NCBI GenBank assembly: GCA_021904315.1
Contig: CM038915.1
Coordinates: 18,786,001-18,850,000, forward strand
Direction of reading: 5' to 3'
DNA: 64,000 nt
Origin: Sphagnum magellanicum
Taxonomy: Eukaryota; Streptophyta; Sphagnopsida; Sphagnales; Sphagnaceae
Shown: in pieces, positions 1-9,953 of the stretch
How positions within the stretch are numbered: position 1 is the first letter of the stretch
Layout of the letters: the number at the start of each line of letters is the position of its first letter
Translations under genes and position numbers: made by a program
The notes under the pieces: model-generated
Database searches by the model: none
Seen by the model: the letters and a program-made list of their open reading frames with translations, nothing else
What the model was told of the DNA's origin: nothing

Positions 1-1028
1 TTTTGGAATATACTTGTCATATATAATATGATCATCCCCAATCTATATTATTATTCAAGCTATTTTATTTATTTATTGCAAGTTTATATCTAATACTTTT
101 TCCCAATCCAACTATTGAAATGACGTGTTATTAATGTTTGAACCATCATGCATATAATAAACATTTTTTGAAATTTGAATATTTCAATTATGACAATGTT
201 AAACACTTTAAAAGAAAGTATTCTTTTTGTGTAGATCTAAAGCTTTTAACTTACTCTTCAATATGAATTATAAATGTATTTTGTGTTTGTAACATGGTAA
301 AATTTGCTTTAAACATTTTTTGAAAGAGCCATAAAAATAATTTCAAAAATGAAAAGTTCACGATTATACTTTACATCAACTTTGTGCCAAATGAGATAAC
401 AACACCAAATCAAAAAAATTGAGTGAAAAGATATTGAAGAAAAGGGTAAACATCATATCTTACACTTTTAAAAAAAAATTTCATATCATATCACATATGT
501 TCATTCAATTTAAACATTAATTTTCAATGTACGTTACTTTCTAATGTCCAAAATTGACAATTCCATTTTTTTGAATTCGAAAAATACTTTTTTAACATTG
601 GTATGCTTACGCCCAACAATCTTAAAATCTTGAATATAAGGTGTGCAATAGTAGAGTCTTTGTGTCCATGGCAAAGTGCAACAATATAACAATGTGATAA
701 TCATGAACACAATGAAGTGTGCAATCATGGGTTAAATGAGAAATGGTAAAATAAAATTCTATTGATTAACTCCCAAAATTGGGTTTCATGGTTGACATAA
801 GATAGGTCTTATATACCAAATTTCAACAAGAAATATTTTGTTATTAGGAAAATAATGTGAAGCATGTTCTTTATAGTGCAATAATGGGGTTATATTTCCT
901 TCATCACACAAGGTTCTTGGCCTACCGCTCTTTCGTCACTAGACCTTCAAACCACGTAGATAAACGGTCTTGGAAGAAACTTTTCCCTAAATAATATAGT
1001 TATCCATAAAATAACCCTATCTTTGGCT
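1..1028. other. AT-rich spacer, no gene seen
   Basis: Both strands are broken by stops in all frames and nothing protein-like, RNA-like or repeated was recognised. The single 64-codon open frame on the minus strand near 534-728 has no family features and is treated as chance. Confidence 0.6.
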
Positions 1029-1260
1029 AGAGTGAACCAACAACCATCAATGCACCAATTGGTTTTTGTCCACTGGGTGGGCTACGTTTTTTCATTTGAT
1101 GTCAAATGGGGTTCATCTTAGTCCATTTCTTTTCGATGCTGACCAGTGTACTTTTTGTTTTTGGGGTTTATTCTTGGCTATTTTTTCTTTGGACCTGACC
1201 TCACACATAATCACCCTATTCACCTTCCTACCCTCATAAGTATTGTACTAACCTTGGTAC
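1029..1260 (+). repeat. Dispersed repeat, B module, copy 1
   Basis: This stretch is recognisably the same sequence as 4929-5160: both run from an AGTGAA...CCA-CAATGCACCA start through a GTCCACTGG-TGGG block and a T-rich tract to GGACCTGACCTCACACATA. The core CAATGCACCA also occurs inverted at 8913-8928. Divergence between copies is considerable, so this is an old dispersed repeat, probably part of a transposable element whose class I cannot assign. Confidence 0.65.
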
Positions 1261-1800
1261 TTTATTAATTATCCCCTACTAACATAACTACCTTAATAAT
1301 TAGTTGTCCTATTGACCTAACTACTATACTAACTACCTACCCTACTAACCCAGCTACCCTGTGAACTACATACCTTATTAACTTAACTTCCTTACTGACC
1401 TAACCATTGTACTAACTACTTACCCTACTGACCTAGTTACATTACTATTTACCAACCCTATATACACAACCACCTTATTGATATAAGTACTTTACAAACC
1501 TAGTCACCATGATAAGGTAACTTGTTTCCTACATACTAACTTGCCTATCTACCTAGCTACTTTGCTAGTGTAACTTTCTTCCTACCTACTAACTTGCCTA
1601 TCTACATGCTTACCTACTCTAACAATTTATTTACCTTGTTCCTTGAATTTCCTTTTTACTTACTAATTTACCTACTAACCCAACTACTGACTTATACACC
1701 TAGTTACCTACCTATGCACCCACCTTCCTACCTACCACTATGTTCACCTACCTACCTATGTTTTTTACATAACCAAATACTTAACTAATTACCTATTCAC
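1240..1800 (+). repeat. CTACC/CTAAC-rich degenerate repeat tract
   Basis: The tract is dominated by short variants of CTACC and CTAAC. It contains a clearer 53-bp direct duplication: units beginning CCTAC.TACTAACTTGCC start at 1528 and 1581. Related CTACC/CTAAC text follows the other copies of the dispersed repeat at 5150-5270 and 6170-6340, so the tract appears to belong to the same element. The open frame across it is rich in Y, L and P from the repeat itself and is not a credible gene. Confidence 0.6.
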
Positions 1801-2049
1801 TTTTTCCACCCCCCAAGCCTCGTAATCCTACCTATCAATTTATTAAGGTTCACCCTAATTCATGGATGATGAACATAGGTCCCCATATGTAATTATTACA
1901 AACACTTTATAGTGGAAACAATGTCATAATTGCAACCATATTGGTTTAATTAATGCATATTACACTAAATTTTATTTAACTAATTTATTTATGGAATGGA
2001 CATTATAACACATCTTTTCATGTAATTATTATAAATATGTACTATTGAA

Positions 2050-2790
2050 TTATGGTTTAGGTTTAAAGGTTGGGACACATAAATTAGTTAGCAAGTTTTT
2101 CACAAATCTATAATAATTAACCTAAATTAGGTTAAATTTGAGGGAAAATTTTAGGGTTTAGACATATGTGAAGTAATAATATTTCATTCTATATATTTTT
2201 CAAAGAAAATGGAAAAAATTAGTTTGGAAAAATCACAGAAAGGTAAGAGACATCTTTTCTTTTGGTTTTTACAAAATTTATTTGATTGTTTTTAAATATT
2301 AAGGTTTTTTTTCGATGAGTAAATCTTTGTAGTTTAAAATCTTTAAAATCTCGTTTCTAAATTTTTTCCTATGTTTTTTTAAAAAAATTGTTTTATATAC
2401 TTTGTATAGTTTTTTGGGTTTAAAGCATATATCATTAGGATTTTTTTTTGTTAAGGTTCATATAGTTAGGGTTGTAATAGGGCTTATAGAAAAATGTCAT
2501 TTGGATTTTTAGGGTTATGCCTTATGATTTAATGTTTAAGAATTTGATTCATATTTATCAAGGTTTAAGGTTTATACTCTAGATTTTGCTCATTGTATTG
2601 GTTTTTTATTTTCTCACTTGTTTAAATCTATAACATAATTATGAATCTCGTTTCCATATGTTCTATAATTGTTAAAGTTCAATATTTCTTAACCCACTTT
2701 TGTTTAAATGTAATACCCATATCATACTGTGATTCATTAACCATGGAACATAAAAAAAAAAATTAAAATATTTGATTCCCCTCCAATACA
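2050..2790 (+). repeat. Dispersed repeat, R module, copy 1
   Basis: This module begins with GGTTTAGG...GGACACA and includes AATTTTAGGGTTTA followed by ACATATGTGAAGTAAT, then further AT-rich text with TTAGGGTTGTAATA-GGCTTAT. The same order recurs at 2930-3130, 5265-5690 and 6340-6900. It is non-coding in all frames. It is probably a long terminal or internal region of an old transposable element; no terminal repeats or target duplications were located. Confidence 0.6.
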
Positions 2791-2929
2791 TCATGAATTT
2801 CATGTTTTCAAAATTATTTATTCACTTTATAGTATGATTTAAAATATAGAAAAATGAACATAATGCAAAATTGGTTCACATTGATGATACAAAGGGTTAG
2901 GGTTTAATGTAAAATTTACTAATTAATGT

Positions 2930-3130
2930 TAGAATTATGGTTTAGGTTTAGAGTTTAGGACATATAAATTAATTAACATTTTTTTTACAAGTATATATTA
3001 ATTAAAATAAATCTAAGGTGCATTTTGGGCGAAATTTTTAGGGCTTAAACATATGTAAAACAATGCAATGTCATTTTATATTTTTTTAAAGAAAGTGAAA
3101 GAACTTAACTTGGAAATATTACCAAATGGT
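2930..3130 (+). repeat. Dispersed repeat, R module, copy 2 (partial)
   Basis: A shorter, more diverged copy of the R module, retaining TATGGTTTAGGTTTAG, ATTTTTAGGGCTTAAACATATGT and the following AT-rich block. It stops where the 79-bp satellite begins. Confidence 0.55.
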
Positions 3131-3154
3131 AATAAATATACCTTTTTTTTGTGT

Positions 3155-3475
3155 TTCCCTAAATGTAATATCCATATTCAAGTTCGTTTTGATATAACCC
3201 TTAGGTGATTTAGACAACCTAAAATGTAAACCTAATCTTAAATGTAATACCCACATGTAGGGTGATTTTGAAATAACTAGTATATAGTTTGGGTGGCCTT
3301 TCAATGAAAACCAAAGTTTATTTGTTATACCTGCATGCGAGTTCATTTTGAAATAATCATAAGTGCTTTAGACAACCTTAGGTGAATAATCAACCCTAAA
3401 TGCAATACCCACATTTAAGGTCACTTCAGAATAAGTGGTTTGGGTACCCAAAATATGTCTATTTATATACCTAAA
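3155..3475 (+). repeat. Satellite of about 79 bp, array 1
   Basis: Four diverged units start with a CCCTAAATG-AATACC-like head. The TAATA/CAATAC phase points lie at 3166, 3245, 3325 and 3403, giving periods of 79, 80 and 78 bp. Each unit continues with a GGT(C)A-TTT-GAAATAA segment. The same satellite recurs at 5840-6165. It is non-coding. Confidence 0.7.
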
Positions 3476-3749
3476 TTAATTTTATGACAATCAATTTTTT
3501 AAATTTTAATTATTTGATAATTAAGGTTCAGCCAAATAATTAGTCAATTAATATTAAGAAATAAATGATTATTTAAATATGATAATCAATCATTTACATT
3601 ATCTGAAATAATTTTCTAGTAATTCTTTAATTATGACATTACATCTACATTTAAATGTATCCATTGCTTCATGATGAACACCCATAGAAAACCCTAATTA
3701 CAAATTGGTATTTCATAGTTACCTAAAGTTTACATCAAAAACATGATAC

Positions 3750-4800
3750 AATTAACATATAAGTTACTGGATTTTCAAAAAAAAGAAAAATTGGGATTCT
3801 TTTTTGAAAATGGGAAATAATGAAAATACAAAAACAAACTTCATCTTTTGGAATTTTAAAGACCAAGAAAAATAGGGGAAAAAAAAATTTTTAAATTTAA
3901 AAATTATATATATATATATAATATTTATTTATTTAGGACACATAAGAAAAGAAAAAAATTGTTCTAGCATTAAATAAAATTGAAAATTTTGAAAAAAAAG
4001 GCAAAAAAACCAAAAAGACCTTCTTATTCTTAAAGAAGTAGAAAAAAGGAAAGCAAAGCAATAAAAAAGAGACAAAACCTAGTTTTTCTTGTTAAATTTT
4101 TTTTAAACGAACAAAAATTCTTCAAGAAAAAATTGGAAAAAAATGAGGAAACAAACATTTTTTGGAATTTAAAAAATAGAGAAAAACAAGAAAAAACAAA
4201 AGCAGTTTTTTCTTTTCTAATTTTTTAATTTTCGTTTTTCTTTTCAAATTCTTCTGTTTTGTTCTCCATCTTTTTCTTGTTTCTTTTTGCTTTTGCTCTT
4301 GTTTCACAAACCAACACAAAACCCAAAAAAAAAGGAAATGAACAAAGGCATACTTAGTATAATGTGCATAACTAAGTGATGGTGCAATAAGCAATGACAA
4401 TAGGTGCAATGATGTGCTGAAAAGGAGGAAAATGCTTGAAAAAAGAAAAAAAAAAACATAAAGAGAATGAAATGAAAAAATTGTTGCAACAAAGAAAAAT
4501 GAAGAAAGAAAAATTTTAAATAGCAACAAAAATGAAAGAAAAAATGATCAAGAAGAAGAATCTATAACAACAAAAGAAAAGAGAAAAAAACAATAATAAT
4601 AGCAGTTTAAAAAAAGAGGGAAAAAAATGTTGAAGAAAAAACTACAACGGCAATGAAAAAGAAGAAGATGATGGTGCAAGAGAAGAAGAACAAAGAAAAA
4701 ACAAAGGAAGCGGAAAAGAAGAATGAAAGGAGAGAAAAGAAGGGGGGAATCTTTTTTGAAATCTAAGGGAAGCATGAGCCCATGAAAAAATAAAAATAAA
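3750..4800 (+). repeat. Purine-rich (A/G) kilobase
   Basis: The plus strand is strongly A plus G biased, most markedly at about 4430-4760, made of AAGAAG, GAAAAA and similar words. The minus-strand open frames here translate as runs of F, L, S and K and are composition artefacts. A short (TA)n tract lies near 3906-3921. Confidence 0.6.
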
Positions 4801-4864
4801 AATCACCTCAATGTTTGGCTTGGTTTAGGTTAAATGATTTGGGTTCATCCCAAAACGCTAAAAA

Positions 4865-5150
4865 CAGCCTCATCCACAACTGGTGCATTGGTTGGTGTTG
4901 GGTCAAAGCAACCCAGCAGCGGGGGCCAGAGTGAATTAACAGCCACCAATGCACCAGTTGGCCGTTCTGTCCACTGGATGGGTTGCGTTTTTTCATTCGG
5001 CGTCGGATGGGGCTCATCATAGTCGATTTTTTTTTGCTGCTGACCAATGTACTTTTTTTTTCTTTTTTTTTTGTTCTTGGCCGTTTTTCCTGGACCTGAC
5101 CTCACACATAGCTACCCTGCTCACTTTCCTACCCTGATAAGTATTGCACC
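4865..5150 (+). repeat. Fold-back junction plus B module, copy 2
   Basis: A perfect 16-bp inverted repeat, CAACTGGTGCATTGGT at 4877-4892 and its complement at 4945-4960, encloses a GC-richer loop containing CAGCAGCGGGGGCC. The right arm continues into the B module shared with 1029-1260. A third copy of the same arm lies at 8913-8928. The structure looks like the terminus of a fold-back or MITE-like element, or two elements joined head to head. The overlapping open frames on both strands arise from this symmetry. Confidence 0.6.
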
Positions 5151-5690
5151 AACCTACTAACACAGCTACCTTAATAATTAGTTATCCTACTGACCTAGCT
5201 ATTATACTAACCACCTACCTTACTAACCTAGTTACTCTATTAATTACATACCCTGCTAACTTAACCATTAGGTTTAGGGTTGAGACACAAACTAATTAAT
5301 AAATTTTTCACAAATGTATAGTAATTAATCTAAAGTAGGCTAAATTTGGGGGGAAAATTTTAGGGTTTACACATATGTGAAGTAATACAATTGCATTTTA
5401 TATCTTATTCAAGAAGAGTGGAAAAATTAGGTTGGAAAGATCACACAAAGATAAAAGACATATCTTCTCTTTTGGTTTTATATGAAATTTATTTGATTAT
5501 TTTTAAATATTAACATATTTTCTTTCAGTTAATAAATATTTATAGTTTAAAACCTTTGAATTTTGGTTTTTAATTTTTTTCCTATGTTCTTTCAAATTTT
5601 TTTATTTTGCATTATATGATTTGTATAGCTTATATAATTTTTTAGGTTTAAGGCATATATCACTAAGACCTTTTTTTGTTAGGGTTTGGT
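5150..5690 (+). repeat. Dispersed repeat, R module, copy 3
   Basis: CTACC/CTAAC text runs into ACTTAACCATTAGGTTTAGGGTTGAGACACAAACT and the R module. It is very close to 6170-6600, so copies 3 and 4 are a comparatively recent pair about 1.08 kb apart. Confidence 0.7.
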
Positions 5691-5835
5691 AAAAGTAAGT
5701 ACAAGTGCAAGTATTGAAATTATGCCCCAAAATTCCAATTGGTAAAAGTAAGTACGGGTGTAGGTATTGCAACGAAACCCCAAAATTTTAATTGGTAAAG
5801 GTAAGTGTAAGTTTGGGTATTTCAAGTTGAAATGA
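5688..5835 (+). repeat. 53-bp tandem repeat, about 2.7 units
   Basis: Units starting GGTAAA-GTAAGT begin at 5688, 5741 and 5794, exactly 53 bp apart. Each contains CCCCAAAATT. The array interrupts R module copy 3 just before the 79-bp satellite. Confidence 0.8.
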
Positions 5836-5839
5836 AAAA

Positions 5840-6165
5840 AAAACCTAAATGTAATACCCACGTTTGAAAAAAACCCATCTAAATGGTTTGGATACCCTTA
5901 AGTGAAAACCTAGCCCTAAACACAATATGCATATGCAAAATCACTTTGAAATAACCCAACCCTAAATGCAATACCTGCACTTTGGGTCACTCCGAAAGGA
6001 CGCATGTAAGGTTTAAGCTTTCTTTATATGAAGATCTTACCCTAAATGCAATACCTGCATTTAAGGTCATTCCGAAAGTACGCATGTGGGGTTTAAGGTT
6101 CTTTATATGAAGATCCCACCCTAAATGCAATACCTGCATTTGGGGTCACTCCAAATAGCTACCAT
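5840..6165 (+). repeat. Satellite of about 79 bp, array 2
   Basis: Heads of the form CCTAAATGCAATACCTGCA lie at 5961, 6041 and 6120, giving periods of 80 and 79 bp, with a more diverged unit and a partial unit before them (phase points near 5852 and 5923). Units carry GGTCA-TCC-AA and CGCATGT-GGTTTAAG blocks. The array matches 3155-3475 in both head sequence and period. Confidence 0.75.
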
Positions 6166-6900
6166 GCTCTCTTTCCTACCCTCATAAGTATTGCACCAAC
6201 CTTGGTACCTTATTTATTATCCCCTACTGACACAACTACCCTAATAACTAGTTATCTTACTGACCTAGCTATTGTACTAACCACCTACCCTACTAACCTA
6301 GCTACTCTATTAATTACATACCCTACTAACTTAACCATTAGGTTTAGGGTTGAGACACAAACTAATTAATAAGTTTTTCACAAATGTATAGTAATTAATC
6401 TAAAGTAGGCTAAATTTGGGGGGGAAATTTTAGGGTTTACACATATGTGAAGTAATACAATTACATGCTATATCTTCTTCAAAAAGAGTGGAAAAAATTA
6501 AGTTGGAGAGGTCACACAAAGGTAAAAGACATATCTTCTCTTTTGGTTTGTATGAAATTTATTTGATTGTTTTTAAAGATTAACGTATTTTGCATTGTAT
6601 AATTTGTATAGTTTTTTGGGTTTAGGACATATATCACTAAGACTTTTTTTTGTTAGGGTTTGTATAATTAGGGTTGTAATAAGGCTTATGGCAAAATATC
6701 ATTTGGATTTTTAAGGTTATGTTTTATTATTTAGTGTATAAGAATTTGGTTCATATATTTTAGAACTTAAGGTTTATACTCTAAATTTTGCTCATTATAT
6801 TGGTTTTTGATCTTTTCACTTGTTTAAATTTATACCATAATTTGAATTTCCTTTGTTTCCATAGTTCGTAGAGTTTAATATTTTTTAACCCATTTTTTTA
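6165..6900 (+). repeat. Dispersed repeat, R module, copy 4
   Basis: The order is CTTTCCTACCCTCATAAGTATTG, then CTACC/CTAAC text, TTAACCATTAGGTTTAGGG, ACACATATGTGAAGTAAT and TTAGGGTTGTAATAAGGCTTATGG. It is the fullest copy of the family. A detached piece, CATTTGGATTTTTAAGGTTAT and what follows, is duplicated again at 7313-7390. Confidence 0.7.
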
Positions 6901-7730
6901 CGAGTTATGATTTTTTAGGGTTGTGTTTTCAATTGGGACTATAAACTTTAGTGGAACGTTGTCATATTTTATTCTTAAAGGTATGCATTTGTCTCTTGTT
7001 ATTTCTTTTGTTTTTTTGTTTATATTTTCACAATTCAACCTCTTTTCATTTCCTAATTGTTGGATATAGAAAGGGCATCAAGTTTCATTAAGTATATAAA
7101 CATAGATAGAAGTTTTATACTTTTACATGGATATTTCATATTCAATATTTCTTTGTAGTTTATTTTTTCATACCCATATGCGAATAATGCATTGACTACC
7201 CACAACAAGTGTGGGTTTTATGGCTTAAGGCAGGTATTGCATTTTGCACCTTTCAAACAATGTGCATTAATTATCATTATGTGGGTATTGCTACATGGCG
7301 TTTTGCAAAATATCATTTGGATTTTTAAGGTTATCCTTTATTATTTAGTGTATAAGAATTTGGTTCATATATTTCAGAACCTAAGTTTTCTAAAAATATT
7401 TCATTTGTCCCTGTCTCTGCAAGCTTCCCAAACAAGCTTTCCACATTCCATCGGTGATGTATGAGCAATGTCCGTGCATGCCTCAATCGAATTGCCAAGA
7501 AATCGACAACCTTCTACAAATCCTCACTTTGTTCGCCCATATTCAAGAACCAAGAGAGTATGTATTTTAAAAGAAACATAGGAGACTATTTGCACATTTC
7601 TCTTTGAAGTCCAAGATACCCAAAAGGGTTCAGAGCATTCAAAAAATGCAACAATGCCACAACAATTCACAAAACCACTAAAATGACAAGACATGCTCAT
7701 ATTCTCTCCTAGCTGAGCTGTAATGCAGCA
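6901..7730. other. Spacer with a duplicated R-module fragment
   Basis: No gene is supported. The 90-codon plus-strand open frame at 7192-7464 overlaps the duplicated repeat fragment near 7313-7390 and has no recognisable domain, so it is not called. Confidence 0.5.
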
Positions 7731-7734
7731 AAGA

Positions 7735-8545
7735 AAGACAAAGAAGAAGAAGGCCTTCTTCTTTTGCTACAAAAAAGTAGAAAAAGAAGGCCTTCTTCTT
7801 CTGTTGCAAAAAAAAAAAAAAAGGCCTTCTTCTTTGCTGCGTTGCAACTGAGCTGCAGTGCAACAAAGAAAGAGAAAGAAGAAGAAGGCCTTCATCTTCT
7901 GCTGCAAAAAAGAAGAAGAAGGCCTTCTTCTTTGCTGCGCTGCAGCTGAGCTGCAATGCAGCAAAGAAAGAGAAAGAAGAAGAAGGCCTTCTTCTTCTTC
8001 TTTTTTGTAGCAGAAGAAGAAGGCCTTCTTCTTCTTCTTTTTTGTAGCAGAAGAAGAAGGCTTTCTTCTTTGCTGCACTACAACTGAGCTGCAATGCAGC
8101 AAAGAAAAAGAAAGAAGAAGAAGGCCTTCTTCTTCTGCTACAAAAAAGAAGAAGAAGAAGGCCTTCTTCTTCTGCTACAAAAAAGAAGAAGAAGGCCTTC
8201 TTCTTCTGCTGCAAAATAGAAGAAGAAGAAGGCCTTCTTCTTTGCTGCGCTGCAACTGAGCTGCAGTGCAACAAAGAAAAAGAAAGAAGAAGAAGGCCTT
8301 CTTCTTTGTTGCGCTGCAGCTGAGCTGCAATGCAGCAAAGAAAGAGAAAGAAGAAGAAGGCCTTCTTCTTCTGTTGCAAAAAAGAAGAAGAAGGCCTTCT
8401 TCTGCTACAAAATAGAAGAAGAAGAAGGCCTTCTTCTTTGCTGCGCTGTAGCTAAGCTGCAGTGCAGCAAAAAAAGAGAAGAAGAAGAAGAAGGCGACGG
8501 CAGCCGTCGCCTTCTTTTTCTTCTGCTGCAAAAAAAGAAGAAGAC
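7735..8545. repeat. Array of AAGGCCTT-centred palindromes
   Basis: Perfect AAGGCCTT cores flanked by (GAA)n on the left and (TTC)n on the right recur at about 7750, 7787, 7821, 7885, 7919, 7983, 8020, 8121, 8158, 8192, 8229, 8293, 8357, 8391 and 8425, with one AAGGCTTT variant near 8057. Between many of them lies a CTGCAACTGAGCTGCAGTGCA-like linker that is itself close to palindromic. The last unit, at 8491-8513, has a longer GC-rich palindrome reading AAGGCGACGG-CAG-CCGTCGCCTT. Because units are self-complementary, both strands show long low-complexity open frames of K, F, S and L; these are not regarded as genes. Confidence 0.9.
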
Positions 8546-8609
8546 TTCTCAAGCCTTCTTCAAACAAAAAAAACAAAAAAAAACAAAAAAAAAACGTAAG
8601 CATCTTACC

Positions 8610-8875
8610 TTTTCGTGGGCGCGTGGGTCTCGCTCCAACTCCAGCCCCTCCAGCTCCAGCCGCTCCAGCTCCCGCTCCATAGCCGCTCGAGGTCTCTGGA
8701 GCTCTAGCGATGGAGTGAGGGGGGGTGGGGTTGGTAGGTGGTAGGTAGGAGGGTGGAGGTAGGAGGGGGGGTGGGCTTGGTAGGTGATAGGTAGGAGGGG
8801 GTAGGTAGGAGGGGGGAGGTAGAGAATTTCGGGGTAGAGAGGAGGTGAAAAAAAAAATCTCGACGGGCAGGGAGG
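8610..8875 (+). repeat. CTCCAGCTC and GGTAGGTAGGAGG tracts
   Basis: A short C-rich minisatellite of CTCCAGCTC and CCGCTCC units (8630-8705) passes into a G-rich tract of GGGGTTGGTAGGT and GTAGGTAGGAGGG units (8708-8840). This island is sharply GC-richer than its surroundings. A similar order follows the other hairpin-rich array at 21.4-21.65 kb. Confidence 0.7.
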
Positions 8876-8894
8876 ATGTTCATCCGCAAAACGG

Positions 8895-8965
8895 GTTGAA
8901 CGGGCTCATCCTCAACTGGTGCATTGGTGGCTGCTAATTCACTCCAGCCAGCAGCGGGGGGTTTG
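8895..8965 (-). repeat. Inverted copy of the B-module arm
   Basis: CAACTGGTGCATTGGT at 8913-8928, followed by a TGGCTGCTAATTCACTC block and CAGCAGCGGGGG, is the reverse complement of 4912-4960 with few differences. It may mark the end of the element containing the palindrome array, since it directly follows the G-rich tract. Confidence 0.65.
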
Positions 8966-9042
8966 TCACAGGGAAAAGTCCTTCCTTATTTGAAATCATC
9001 TTGGAATAGCACTCCAGTTCTACAGAAATTCTAAGGGGGCAA

Positions 9043-9213
9043 CTACTTCATAAACACTGGCAGACAATTCACATCAGAGCTATTATGAAACTGAATATTG
9101 TTCTCCTGTGGGAACGGCTGGTCCTCTTCCTTTGGAGCATGTTTAGGCTGCATAATTCTCTGGACTTCGCAAATAAGCGGACGTCCAAACCAGCCACGTA
9201 TACACTCACTCAT
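9043..9213 (-). pseudogene. Exon-like 56-codon open frame, unidentified
   Basis: On the minus strand an ATG at 9213-9211 opens a frame to TAG at 9043-9045. The peptide contains ECIRGWFGRPLICEV and later a charged KEEDQPFPQ segment. It has more balanced composition than the surrounding repeats and reads like a C-terminal exon. The sequence GCTCGCAG just upstream could be an acceptor. I do not recognise the family. It may be a captured or decayed gene fragment, or chance. Confidence 0.25.
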
Positions 9214-9357
9214 CAACTGCGAGCTCTACTTGTCTCATTATATTCTCACTTCTCATTAATTTCTCAAAATTAATAGAGTTATGAGTAAAAGTCATGCCCT
9301 GTTGGACCTGAGTTGCAGCCCTCATTTGATGCTTCATCCCCTCCTCCTGGCTGTTGT
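9210..9357 (-). pseudogene. Exon-like block with both splice sites, unidentified
   Basis: The minus strand shows a TTTGCAG acceptor at its start and a GTGAGT donor right after 9210. The open frame between encodes a Q/E/M-rich peptide including KHQMRAATQVQQGM and FEKLMRSENIMRQVE. No family was recognised. Its reading phase does not join simply to the next upstream exon-like block at 9516-9680, which argues for a decayed or captured fragment rather than an active gene. Confidence 0.25.
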
Positions 9358-9515
9358 CTGCAAAGTCATGAAATTTGATTAAACAAGGGTATGTATGAAA
9401 TACTGGGACTCAGGATTAAATGCACCAGGCTCCAGAACATTTATGGCTACAGTACACAGCAGCACCAGTGAGTGGTAGTAAGCGTTCTGGAAAAGAAAGG
9501 ACAGGGCAAACTCAC

Positions 9516-9680
9516 TTTAGCACCAAATTTGATGATAAACTGAGTTTCATGCCCCCCTTGAAGCCCTGTGCGCCTTTCTTTCCTGTTTTTTGAAGTCTCA
9601 TCCCCTATGGGACCAAAAAGGAGGTTTCGGTGCCGTCTTTTCCTGACTTTACGAATTACTTTAATGTTGATGGTTGTTTT
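9516..9680 (-). pseudogene. Exon-like basic peptide before a GTGAGT donor
   Basis: The minus-strand frame encodes a strongly basic segment, KVIRKVRKRRHRNLLFGP, followed by a polar stretch ending FIIKFGAK directly at a GTGAGT donor (9515-9510). The frame runs upstream into the poly-C strand of the 26-base G run, so its 5' boundary is not a normal exon. The product is unknown and possibly a gene fragment. Confidence 0.25.
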
Positions 9681-9706
9681 GGGGGGGGGGGGGGGGGGGG
9701 GGGGGG
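9681..9706 (+). repeat. Run of 26 G
   Basis: An uninterrupted G homopolymer, capable of forming quadruplex structures and prone to slippage, so its length in the assembly may not be exact. Confidence 0.95.
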
Positions 9707-9945
9707 TGTATTTTGCCAAGTTCACATTATGTTAAGTTCAGTTTGTTGCCATTTTGCTTTTTGACGATCTTACCAAGTTGACCTTATAGTTTGTCAAGTC
9801 TATTTTGCCAAATGGTCAAGTCTACACTCACTGTTCACTTTTTTGCCATTATTTTGCTATTTGACTATATTACCAGGTTGATGATATAGTTTGTCAGGTT
9901 TGCTTTGCCAAATGGTTAAGTCTATACCACATAGGCCAGGGTGAA
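9707..9945 (+). repeat. TTTGCCAAG-TGACCTTATAGTTTGTCAAG repeat
   Basis: Two units of about 130 bp carry TTTTGCTATTTGAC, ACCA(A/G)GTTGA and TTTGTCA(A/G)GT-T-CTTTGCCAAATGGT blocks. The same family recurs at 13720-13990. It is non-coding. Confidence 0.65.
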
Positions 9946-9953
9946 ATCACACC

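Noticed and set aside
7678-8603. Long minus-strand open frames (up to 233 codons) rich in K, F, S and L
   Set aside because: They are read-through of the self-complementary palindrome array, with equivalent frames on both strands and no start context or domain.
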